This document shows, piece by piece, positions 46,249-54,943 of a stretch of 64,000 nt of DNA. The translations under genes and the position numbers were made by a program. Numbering within the stretch: the stretch's first letter is position 1; each line of letters starts with the position of its first letter. Source of the stretch: Palsa-506 sp963707065 (GTDB taxonomy: Bacteria > Actinomycetota > Actinomycetes > Streptosporangiales > Streptosporangiaceae); the NCBI GenBank assembly GCA_963707065.1, contig CAVPPJ010000022.1, positions 1 to 64,000 of the forward strand. Reading direction: 5' to 3'. A model generated the notes under the pieces. The model ran no database searches. It worked only from the letters and a program-made list of their open reading frames with translations, and was not told the DNA's origin.

Positions 46249-47196
46249 TCAGGTGTATCCGAGCCGGGAGAGCAGCGGCCCGATCTCCGCCTCGACATCG
46301 GCGACCTCGCGCTCAGCGAGGGCGGCCCGCCACCTTCCGACCGAGCCGGTCCTGGCCTCGGCCAGGCCGGCCCGCAGCGCCTGCAGCCCGGCGGGCGAGG
46401 TGTCCAGGAAGCCGGCCAGCAGTTCAGCCGCCGCCGCGGGATCGCGTACGAGCGCCTCATATCGCAGCTCGAGTATCCGGCTGGCCGGCAGCCCAGCCAG
46501 CCCGGCCAGCGCGGCCGTGGTGAATCTGCGCCAGCACCAGGCGGATCGCACCAGGTCAGATACCTGAGTGAATTCCTCGCTGCGCTCCGGCTCCACCCAC
46601 CATCGTGGGTACGGTCCCCAGAGCTGGCCGCCACGACCGCGCCTTGCGGTCCCGGCCGACGCGGCGGCGAGCCATGGCTGCTCGGCATGCGAGACGGCCG
46701 CGTCCCGGCCGTCGCGGATGATATGCACGAACTGGGCCGTGGGAAACGCCGCCGCCAGGAACGGCACCACGAAGCCGTTCTCGGGATTCTTCTCGGCGAA
46801 GCGCCGGCCACCGTCCAGGGCGGCCAGCAGCAGAGCAGAATAGGAGAGCTTGAAAACCGCCGCACTGCGCCGCTCGCTCCACGACCCGTCGTACACGCAG
46901 CGCGCAGCGGCCTTGGTCAGCCTGGGCTCCAGATGGTACGAGACCTCGGGCAGCCGGCCGATACAGCTGCCCAGGAACGTCGTACCTGACCGGGGCGCGC
47001 CGATGATGAAGACCGGCCGGTGCAGCCGCGGGTCGAGCGCATGCGACGACGGCCGCTTGCGCAGGGCTGGCTCCCGCCTGCGTTCCCGGACGTCAGAGGC
47101 CAGGCCCAGCGCGCCAAGCCGCAGCATGCGCAGCCAGGTGACGTCGGGAGACGGCGCGGGTCCGGCCTCGGCCGGTGCGTTCGGGGTAACTGTCAT
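46249..47196 (-). CDS. PAPS-dependent sulfotransferase B
   Basis: 315 residues from ATG 47196, which overlaps the stop of the upstream sulfotransferase gene (ATGA). PVFIIGAPRSGTTFLGSCIGRLPEV is the 5'-phosphosulfate-binding loop and FVHIIRDGRDAAVSHAE the 3'-phosphate-binding segment. ILELRYEALVRDPAAAAELLAGFL is the usual late helix. It is a soluble family 3-type sulfotransferase that should sulfate a glycan or small molecule using PAPS. It is the only undamaged one of the three in this region and closes the minus-strand export operon. Confidence 0.9.
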   Translation of the reverse strand: MTVTPNAPAEAGPAPSPDVTWLRMLRLGALGLASDVRERRREPALRKRPSSHALDPRLHRPVFIIGAPRSGTTFLGSCIGRLPEVSYHLEPRLTKAAARCVYDGSWSERRSAAVFKLSYSALLLAALDGGRRFAEKNPENGFVVPFLAAAFPTAQFVHIIRDGRDAAVSHAEQPWLAAASAGTARRGRGGQLWGPYPRWWVEPERSEEFTQVSDLVRSAWCWRRFTTAALAGLAGLPASRILELRYEALVRDPAAAAELLAGFLDTSPAGLQALRAGLAEARTGSVGRWRAALAEREVADVEAEIGPLLSRLGYT

Positions 47197-48065
47197 GTCT
47201 GCCAGCTCGGCTTCCCGCCAAGCCATCGGGCCAAGCGCTCGTCGTACGGCCGGAAATGGTCACGCAATTGCGCCCGAAGAGCATCGGGCATTGGTGCGCG
47301 CGGGCCCGGGCGTTGTGCCGCTCGAAGACGATATCGCCGCTGTGCGGCAGCCCGAGGAAGTCTAGTACAGCCGCAAAGTTCGGCTCGGGGTCGGTGAAGA
47401 AGGCGTCCGAGTCCATGACGTGGATCCGGTCGCGGCCGAAATACCGCTCAAGCCGCTCAAGCTGCTCGACATACTGCCCGCGGGTCCGGTAGGCCTGGTG
47501 CTGATGGCTGTGGCTGAGATACCGGGGATCGGCTATCCAGCCGCTCGACCTCGCCGTCCAGGCGGCTCGCCTCGAGCTCCAGTGCCCGCTCGAACGGCTC
47601 CGTCTCGTAGCCGCGTGCCAGCTCGTGCGCGTGCGCGGAATAAGCCCGCTCGACGGGGTCACGGACCAGAACGAGCAGCTTCACGCCGGGCAGGTCGCGG
47701 GAAATCCGCTGCGCGACCAGCGGGTGGAACATGTAGTAGGGGGTCGCCTCGAATGTCACCGGAGCAGTGCCGGCCGATCGCTCGACCCAGCGCGCATGCG
47801 CCTTGAGCGGGAAATGACCCTGGTACCAGCCGATCCCGCGCTGGTAGTCCGTGTCGAAGTAATGCACTCCCTTGTGCAGCACGGCCTTCAGCACCGCCGG
47901 GTGCTGGCTAAGCGCGCGGTACATGGAGGTGGTACCGCAGCGCTGAGCGCCGACGATGAGGAAACTGGGCAGCATCCGGGCTGAATGCGTCAGATGGCCA
48001 GCGGCCACGGTCACGGAATGCGCGGCACGCTTGATCGGGGGCGTTCCCGACGCCGAGCTAAGCAT
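47193..48065 (-). pseudogene. PAPS-dependent sulfotransferase C (sulfotransferase-1 type), two frameshifts
   Basis: ATG 48065 has AAAGG upstream. MLPSFLIVGAQRCGTTSMYRALSQHP is the PAPS 5' loop; HFPLKAHARWVERSAG, VTFEATPYYMFHPL and LPGVKLLVLVRDPVERAYSAHAHEL (3' site) follow. Near 47540 the frame changes; RGQYVEQLERLERYFGRDRIHVM and DFLGLP continue. Near 47290 it changes again to LRAQLRDHFRPYDERLARWLGGKP, ending at 47193. The pattern resembles StaL/heparan-type sulfotransferases acting on glycosides. As read it is non-functional. Confidence 0.82.
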
Positions 48066-48095
48066 GTGCAGGTGCCTTTCTGCCGGAGCGGTCCG

Positions 48096-49365
48096 TCATA
48101 GCCGTCCCACCTGGTCGGCGATTGCCGGGATCAGCCACGCCTCGGGCGAGCCTAGTCGCGCTCCCGCCTGAGCCTGCCGGTCGGCCAGGTAGCGTGTCGC
48201 CAGGTCGGCCAGGTAAAGAGTGGCGGTAATCCGCGCCTCGGAGGCATCGAGACCGAACGCCGCGAGCGACTGGGGCGCGTCCTGAATGCAGTCAGCGGCG
48301 GCGGCCCTTGGCTCCCGGTGCCCGGGTACCACATCCCGCTGCAGCCGGTAGTGCAGGCCGTCAAAGCCGAGCGGCACGCCGTCGGTGAAGCGCTCCCAGT
48401 CCCACACGAGCAGGCCGCCGCTCGTGCTCGCCATGTTCCACGGGGTCCAGTCGCCGTGCCAGCTGCCCAGGGCCAGCCGCACGTCCCCGGCCCGCGCCGA
48501 CAGCGTGTCCAGCGCGCCAAACAGCGCGTCGCGCTGGGCGCCCTCATCCGCGGCGGCCAGCCGGGCGGTGAGCCGCTGCCAGTACGGGCCCGCGGTCAGG
48601 GGCTCGCGGCGCAGCCCTCCTAGGCCGGCGACTGAGCTCATGGCGGCGGCCAGCCGGGCTTCGCTGACCGGGCGGCGGCGCAGCCACACCGGGAGGGCGC
48701 TGAGTACCAGGACGTTCATCTTGCGCCACTCACCGTAGTGCAGTACCTCGGGCACCATGACGTCCGGTAGCCCGGCTCGGCCGAGCCGGATGAGCGCATC
48801 GCGCTCGGCCTGAACCAGTGCCCTGGTGAGCGGGCTGCTGCCGATCTTGGCGAAGCCGACCGGCTGACCACCAGGCGTCAGGAGCTGCAGGACCGGCTTA
48901 CGGTTCGCCCGGGCAGCTCCGAGATACATGCTCATCAGGATGTCGCGGCCGAGTGCCGCCTGCAGGAACGACTCGATGGTGTCGGTCCCGGGCGGAGTGT
49001 GCACCCTGATCCGGCTGCGGAGCACAGTCCGGCCGAGCCCCGGTGGCCAGGGCGAGCGACAGCGCCCGCGCGCCCAGCCGGGCGGCGCGCGATGCTGGCT
49101 GGCCGTAGCCGCGCACCGCCGCGGCGCCGGCGCGGGACGACGCGGGGATGAGCAGCCGCGGCCGGCGCATCCCGAGGAGCAGGATGAATTCTGTCTCCGC
49201 TGCACGCCCGCCGCCTGCTGAGGCGGGCCGGCCTGATGCCGGGCCGCCGAACGTCACCTCGGCCGGGGACGGCCACAGCAGGTCACTGAGCTGCCGCAGG
49301 TAGCGCTGGCGATCATGGTCTCCGGCATATCTTGTGGCGGTCATCCGGAGGGGAGAGCTACTCAC
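48096..49365 (-). pseudogene. Aminoglycoside-phosphotransferase-like kinase, frameshifted
   Basis: From ATG 49365: TATRYAGDHDRQRYLRQLSDLLWPSP; after an extra G in the run near 49037 the sequence continues in another frame with GRTVLRSRIRVHTPPGTDTIESFLQAAL, VGFAKIGSSPLTRALVQAERDAL, and the catalytic SWHGDWTPWNMASTSGGLLVWDWERF (HGDxxxxN and DxE, protein-kinase-fold motifs). The family phosphorylates small molecules or sugars. In a polysaccharide operon it could activate or modify a sugar or lipid intermediate; no precise role is known. It overlaps the PAP2 gene by 8 bases and lies 31 bp before sulfotransferase C. Confidence 0.7.
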
Positions 49366-50266
49366 GCTGTGCCCCCACGGCCGGGGCTGCCGCCGTTGCG
49401 GCTACCGGAGGGATTACCGCGGGGACCGGAGTGCCAGCCGGCCCGTCCGCCGGACCCACGACGAGGCGCACGGCGACGATCACCAGCAGCAGCAGCAAGC
49501 TGCCGTAGAGCAGCCCGCTGAGGACGTCGGTGGTCCAGTGCAGGCCCAGGTACCACCGGCTGTACGCCTCATTGAAGGCAAGAACGGCTACGGCCGTGCC
49601 CGCCCAGACCGCCGTCCGGCGATGCCCGCTGAACTCGCGCCACAGCAGGTAGGCGATGAGCCCGTAGAACAGGATGCAGCGATCGACACCGCCGGAGGGG
49701 AAGGTGCCGCCGGGGCTTCCCGGCGGGCCGATGCGGTGGAAGGTGTGCCGGATCGCGAGGGTCAGGTAGTGGTCGATGACGATCGCCGTGGCGAACGCAA
49801 CAGGCGGCAGCCAGCGATTCCGGCGCCAGGTCACGGCGAGGCAGACCGCCGCCGCGAAGCACGCGCCCCAGGTCGTCCACGTATTGCCGATCTTCGTCAG
49901 CCGGTTCATCACATGGGCCCAGGACGACGCCCGGTGGGTGACCGTCCAGCTGAAGACGGGCTTGTCGATCGACGGGCCGGCATGCGCGACGAGCGAGCCG
50001 AGCGCGGCCATCACCCCGTAGATCACCACCGCGGCGACGATGGCAACGAGGCAGAACCGCACCATGTTCATGGCCACCAGGCGGATGTCCCCGTCGCGGG
50101 CCCCGGCCGCGGCGCCGTGGCGGCCCGCGGCCGGCGGGTTGCCCGGCGGGCGGGCAGCTGGCACGGCCGCGGCGGTCCGCGGTGCGCGCCGTGCCAGCAG
50201 TGCACCGACGGCGATGATGACGGCGATGCCCGCCGGCCACAGCAAGACGGCCAGCATCCTGGTCAT
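49358..50266 (-). CDS. PAP2-superfamily membrane phosphatase
   Basis: 302 residues with about six hydrophobic segments. The phosphatase motifs are RHTFHRIGPPG, GTFPSGGVDR (PSG) and SRWYLGLHWTTDVLSG (SRx5HxxxD). These enzymes dephosphorylate lipid phosphates or undecaprenyl diphosphate on the outer face; recycling of the polyprenyl carrier used for polysaccharide export is the likely job here. ATG 50266 has GGGGGAAG upstream. It overlaps the kinase gene start (49365). Confidence 0.85.
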   Translation of the reverse strand: MTRMLAVLLWPAGIAVIIAVGALLARRAPRTAAAVPAARPPGNPPAAGRHGAAAGARDGDIRLVAMNMVRFCLVAIVAAVVIYGVMAALGSLVAHAGPSIDKPVFSWTVTHRASSWAHVMNRLTKIGNTWTTWGACFAAAVCLAVTWRRNRWLPPVAFATAIVIDHYLTLAIRHTFHRIGPPGSPGGTFPSGGVDRCILFYGLIAYLLWREFSGHRRTAVWAGTAVAVLAFNEAYSRWYLGLHWTTDVLSGLLYGSLLLLLVIVAVRLVVGPADGPAGTPVPAVIPPVAATAAAPAVGAQRE

Positions 50267-50405
50267 TCCACTTCCCCCACTCCCTGAAAGGAGAAACCTA
50301 TATTCAAGCAGCTATCCCGGCATGAGCCCGCATATCAGGACGATCCCGGCGGCCGGTCCGCGGTGCCGGAAAACCGGCGACCGCGAGCAGGCCGACTGGC
50401 CTCGG

Positions 50406-52241
50406 CTAGCCTGGCTTGACCTTCCGGGCGAGATAGGACATGCCCGGCATTACCGAGAGCTGCAGCACGCCGCGGAACCGCCACAGCCCCGGCGCGATCA
50501 GCGCGCAGCCCGCCAGCACGCCGACCACGACCCCGGCCGCCCCGCCGCCCAGGAGGAAACGCAGCGCCAGCGGAACCGCACCGAAACTCGCCAGGCACAG
50601 CGCGCACGCGATCAATGTGCCGCGGCCGAACGGTTGCAGCCGGACCGACCGGGCTATCTGGGCGAGCGGCATGAGGTTGGCGACTCCTATCGCCACGGCC
50701 CAGGCGATGGCGGCACCGGTGATCCCGTAGCTCGGGATCAGCAGCAGGTCCAGGCTCACGTTCACCACCATCGCGAGCAGCCCGTTCAGCAGGCTCCAGC
50801 TACTGCGTCCGGTGGTGATCAGGACCATGTCCACCTGCCCGCATGCACTGGACAGGAGCGCTGAAACACCGAGGATAAGCAGCACCGCGTACCCCGCCTG
50901 GTACGAGCGGCCGAAGATCGCGAGAAACTCCGTCCCGTAGACGATGACTAGCAGGTACAGCGGCCAGGTCAGCAGCACGAGCCATGCGGTGGTCGCCTGG
51001 TAGACACCGTTGGCCCGGCGCAGCGCGCGCATGGCGAACAGTTCCGTGAATTGCGGTTGTGCTGCCATGCTGATCGCGCCGCTGCCGAGTTGCCCGACGA
51101 CGAGGAAGCGGGTCGCCGCTGTATAGACGGCCGCCTGGGCCGGTCCGATAATGATTGCCACCAGGACGATGTCAACGCGCTGGATGGTGATCTGGGCCAG
51201 CGTGGCAATGGCCCGCGGTGTCGTGAACCGCCAGAATCCGCGCGGGTTCGCATTGGCCAGCCGCTCGTCCGCGCTGCCCTCGCCCGGCCGCATCTTGGTC
51301 CCGTCCGGCCGCACCGGGGTCGCCAGCGCCAGCAGGGCGGCGAGTTCCGGCGGGACGGCGCGCGGGGACGGCCTGGACGCCTGATGGCGCCGGATCCAGC
51401 GCAGCCATAGCCACGCCGCTACGGCGGCGGGGATATAAGGTACCGCCCACAACGGCGCGAGCAGCGCCGCGCTCCCGGCCGCTACCGCTACCGCCACCCC
51501 GGCCAGCTGGCCCGCGGAGCGGCCCAGCTGGAATATCACCACGGTGGGCCGCATGTCACGGTAGCCGCGGGTGGCGCCAAGCAAGGTGTCGAGCAGCGCC
51601 GCGAACGGCAGCGTCACCGCCAGGGCCCGCAGGGCAGTCGCCATCGCCGCCGGGGTCGCTCCGCTGTGCCCGAGGTGACCGCCAAGCAGGAGGCGTGCCA
51701 GCGGCTCCGCGAACACCAGCATGATCATCGCCCCGGTCACCGACGCGACCACCACCGGTATGATCGCGGCCCGGAGTATGGCGTTGATGCGGCTCTCTTC
51801 GCCGAGCAGGCGCAGCCTGGCGATAAAGTACACGGCGCCGGTAAAGGCGCCCAGGCTGGCCACCGCCTCGACGATGAGGAACAGCGAGGTGGCAGAGAAG
51901 AACGCGCCCGCGGCCGACGGGCTGAACACGTTGGTGATGAGCACGGTAACGCCGAGTGTCGCTGCCGCGGAAACAGCTGCCCCCACCAGGTTCAGGGTGC
52001 TGCCCCGCGCGACCTCCGCCAGCTTCTTGCCGCCCGCGCCGCGAGCCCGGGAGCCGGGTTTCGCTGGCTCGCGCTTCCCGGGGCCTGGCGGCTCCGGGTC
52101 GCGTGTCCCTGGGTAGCCGCGGGGCTCCTGAACCGGCCAGCCGGTGGATGAGATGGGCATCGCGGCGGACGCCCGCGCCGCCCGGCGGGTCCGGCCGATG
52201 TCCCGTCCCGCGCGCTCGAACCTTGCCTGGTCCCCTGCCAT
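50406..52241 (-). CDS. Polysaccharide flippase (MviN/Wzx-type, MATE-like)
   Basis: 611 residues. The first 75 are a Pro/Gly/Arg-rich cytoplasmic leader. From GSTLNLVGAAVSAAATLGVTVLITNVFSPSAAGAFF, a typical flippase beginning, about 14 transmembrane helices follow. A central soluble loop (about residues 300-335) is unusually long. It should flip the undecaprenyl-diphosphate-linked repeat unit to the outer face. ATG 52241 lies 30 bp after the upstream ligase/polymerase gene. Confidence 0.88.
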   Translation of the reverse strand: MAGDQARFERAGRDIGRTRRAARASAAMPISSTGWPVQEPRGYPGTRDPEPPGPGKREPAKPGSRARGAGGKKLAEVARGSTLNLVGAAVSAAATLGVTVLITNVFSPSAAGAFFSATSLFLIVEAVASLGAFTGAVYFIARLRLLGEESRINAILRAAIIPVVVASVTGAMIMLVFAEPLARLLLGGHLGHSGATPAAMATALRALAVTLPFAALLDTLLGATRGYRDMRPTVVIFQLGRSAGQLAGVAVAVAAGSAALLAPLWAVPYIPAAVAAWLWLRWIRRHQASRPSPRAVPPELAALLALATPVRPDGTKMRPGEGSADERLANANPRGFWRFTTPRAIATLAQITIQRVDIVLVAIIIGPAQAAVYTAATRFLVVGQLGSGAISMAAQPQFTELFAMRALRRANGVYQATTAWLVLLTWPLYLLVIVYGTEFLAIFGRSYQAGYAVLLILGVSALLSSACGQVDMVLITTGRSSWSLLNGLLAMVVNVSLDLLLIPSYGITGAAIAWAVAIGVANLMPLAQIARSVRLQPFGRGTLIACALCLASFGAVPLALRFLLGGGAAGVVVGVLAGCALIAPGLWRFRGVLQLSVMPGMSYLARKVKPG

Positions 52242-52271
52242 CAGGCCTGCCGTTTGCCGTGGCCGGGGGGA

Positions 52272-53880
52272 TCACCTGCGCTGTCGCGGGCGGGACGAGG
52301 AGCGGGCTGGGGGCGGCCTGCGGTCACGTGAGCGCCCGGGTCGTCGCGGCGCGCCTCCGGCTGCCGTGCGGTCCGGTGGCCGCTGCTTCCTCAATCGACC
52401 TCGGGCTCTGATCCGGTCCGGATCAGGGCTCCGCAGCGCAATGTCGTTTCGCCAGAGCAGGGCATAGGCCAGCATGGTGAAGGCGAGCGGCGCCACCACG
52501 GCTTCGTAGGTGAACATGTAGACGAAAGACAGCAGCAGGACGAGGACCCCGGCCAGCCCGTAGGGCGTCATGTCTCGCCGGTAACGCCATATCCCGTAGG
52601 CGAAGAAGCTGAGGTAGAACGCGGCGCCGAGGAATCCGTCGCTGACGAGCAGCAGCCAGAGCTGGCCGGTGCTGCCCGCCTCGGACTGGCCGCACGCGGA
52701 ACAGGCCGCCGTCGGCCCCACCGCGATGGACGCCGAGCTGCCCTGCTGATGCCGCTCGTCGCCGTAGCCGATCAACGGCGAGGCGCGGGCGTCGCGCAGC
52801 GCGAGCGTGTTCAGCGACGCGCGGATGCTGTTGCTGTTCTGCTCTGACGTGAGCCGCGCACTGATCAGGCCGTGCAGCGGGCTGACCAGGATGACGATGC
52901 CGATCACGGCCAGGCCCGAGCCGATTGCGGCGAGCGGGCCGAGCCTGCCCCGGGCCGCGAACCGGACCGCGAGGTAGATCACGGAGACCGCCATCCCGAT
53001 CCAGACGCCGCGGTCCAGCGAGTAAATGAGCGGTATGAGGGCCAGCGCCGCCACCACGATGGCCTTCCGCCGCTGCCTGCGGGTGGTCCACCAGGCCACC
53101 AGCAGCCACGGCAGCAGGATGGTCAGGCTCTCCCCCCAGCTGTCCGTGTAGTCGAAAGGCGCCTTCGGGCGGCCTTCTGCCTGCCCGAGAACGCCCTGGA
53201 CCTGGCTGAGCGCAGGATGCAGCATCGACTGCACGAGCGTGTTGTTCTGGAAGTGTTTCGGCATGACCAGCGCGAGCGGCGAGGTGAACTGCGAAGGTCG
53301 GCGCGATGATGCCGGCGAAGCCGCCGATGATCGCGTAGATCCCGACCAGCCCGAGCAGCCAGGCGAGCCGCCGCCGGGGCAGCTCACGCTCGGTCAGGTT
53401 CCCGGCGAACACCAGCAGGACGGTGACGGCGAGGTAGCTGGCGCCCCGGTCGCCGAAGGCGATGATCCGGTTCCCGACCGGGCTGGCGATCGTGCCGGGC
53501 GCGGTCAGCCCGAGCGTGGCCGCCCCGGCCAGCATGCAGATCAGGAACAGCAGCCACAGGGAGAATCCTGGCGGCAGCCGCAGCAGCCGCCTGCCCTGCG
53601 CGCGCCAGCTGTACAGCCGCACGGCCATCGGGATGGCAAGCAGGATGAACATGTAATCGGCGATGCCCAGCGCCCACCAGAGCGGGTAGCCGACCAGCAG
53701 CGCGATGAGCGGCCAGGCCGGAGTGCGGCGGAGCAGGCTGCCGCGGCGCCTGGCGTGGCTGCCTGACGTCCGCCCGGGCTCACCGGCGGTACTCGCCGCG
53801 GCGCCCGGGTCGGCGGCGGCAGGCTGATCCCAGTGGCCGCTGGCCGCCCGGCCGTTCTGCCGGTCCAGTTCGGTGGTCAT
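52272..53880 (-). pseudogene. O-antigen ligase/polymerase (Wzy_C/RfaL family), one frameshift
   Basis: ATG 53880 overlaps the DUF3048 stop (ATGA). The first frame has helices LIALLVGYPLWWALGIADYMFILLAIPMAV and GLVGIYAIIGGFAGIIAPT; near 53297 the homologous sequence moves to another frame (FTSPLALVMPKHFQNNT) and continues with ESLTILLPWLLVAWW, the family region IYSLDRGVWIGMAVSVIYLAV, RASLNTLALRDARASPLIGYG and SDGFLGAAFYLSFFAY. About 530 residues and 11-12 helices if restored. It would polymerise repeat units or ligate them to an acceptor outside the membrane. A basic Arg-rich tail ends the protein. Confidence 0.82.
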
Positions 53881-54941
53881 GGCCGGGCCCCGGTTGTGCT
53901 GATCCTGGTGCCGTGCGGTGCCAGGATGACCCAGGTCGTGCCCGGCTGCAATTCCATCGGCAGGTCTTTGCTGTCGCTGTAGGTGGTGACGTCCTGCAGG
54001 CTGGGCTTGGCCCACCTGCCTTTCGCGGCGAGGCCGCCCGGGCCATGATCCGCTGTGTCCCCGATCCCGGAAAACATCTCCACTGTGCCCTTGCCGAATA
54101 TCCGCGCGCTCGGCGAGGTCAGCCCGAGCTTCCGGCTCAGGAATACCGTTTTATAGCGAACTGTCTGAACGATCAGGTTAGCGACCTGTATTGGCGGGCC
54201 CCCGCTGACTCGCGTCCAGCGATCGGCGGCAGCATCAAAGGTCCATCGCTGCTTGCCGACGCCGGGAATGGTCACGGTGACCGACGAAGGCCGCCACACC
54301 CCGGCCGTGGCGAGGTCGCTGCTGCCCGACTCGGCACCACGGTAGGAGAAGAGCTCCGGCGGCTCGGACCCCGGCCCGGCCTTCCGCAGCTTCTTCGTCG
54401 AGGCGGTGAGGCCGCCCGCGCCGGATCGGTACGGCGAGCTGTGCGCCGGGTAGCCCAGATCGGTGACTTTCGTGTTGTCGAGCACCTTGATGAACGAGGC
54501 AGTGCCGCCGTCGTAGCCGATCCCTGGCTGCAGCACCGACAGAACCTGGCCGTCCGTCGGGCTGGTGCTGGTAACGGGACCGGCGGCCGTTGCCTGCCGT
54601 GACTGGAAGACCGCGATATACCTGCGCGGCTTAGCGAACTCCTCGAAAACCACGTCCGCGGCGGACAATTCGCGCGGATGCCCGCCCGCGATGTCGATCG
54701 CCACCGCACGCCGTGAGGCAGCCGCGGCACTGGCAGGCAGCCCGGTCAGCGGTGCCGTCGGCCCCGCTGCGGCCGGTGTGGTCGGGCTGGCGGACGGGCT
54801 GTCGGCCGGCGTGGACGGCTTGAACTCAACCTGGGCGGACGAGCCGGGGGAACTGCACGCGGCAGTAACGAGCCCGGCCGAAAGGACGGCGAGTATGCCC
54901 GTCAGCCAGCCCGTCCGGCTGGCATCCCGCTGTGCTGGCAC
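53877..54941 (-). CDS. DUF3048-domain lipoprotein
   Basis: 354 residues from GTG 54941. The signal sequence ends in a lipobox VTAAC, so it is probably a lipoprotein. A Pro/Ser/Thr-rich linker is followed by the DUF3048 N-domain (RRAVAIDIAGGHPRELSAADVVFEEFAKPRRYIAVFQ) and the C-domain (ANLIVQTVRY, ADRWTRVSGG, DLPMELQPGTTWVILAP). The biochemical role of this domain is unknown (YerB-like). It sits between the Wzz-like and ligase genes with overlaps on both sides, so a part in polysaccharide assembly at the outer membrane face is inferred. Confidence 0.85.
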   Translation of the reverse strand: MPAQRDASRTGWLTGILAVLSAGLVTAACSSPGSSAQVEFKPSTPADSPSASPTTPAAAGPTAPLTGLPASAAAASRRAVAIDIAGGHPRELSAADVVFEEFAKPRRYIAVFQSRQATAAGPVTSTSPTDGQVLSVLQPGIGYDGGTASFIKVLDNTKVTDLGYPAHSSPYRSGAGGLTASTKKLRKAGPGSEPPELFSYRGAESGSSDLATAGVWRPSSVTVTIPGVGKQRWTFDAAADRWTRVSGGPPIQVANLIVQTVRYKTVFLSRKLGLTSPSARIFGKGTVEMFSGIGDTADHGPGGLAAKGRWAKPSLQDVTTYSDSKDLPMELQPGTTWVILAPHGTRISTTGARP

Positions 54942-54943
54942 GG

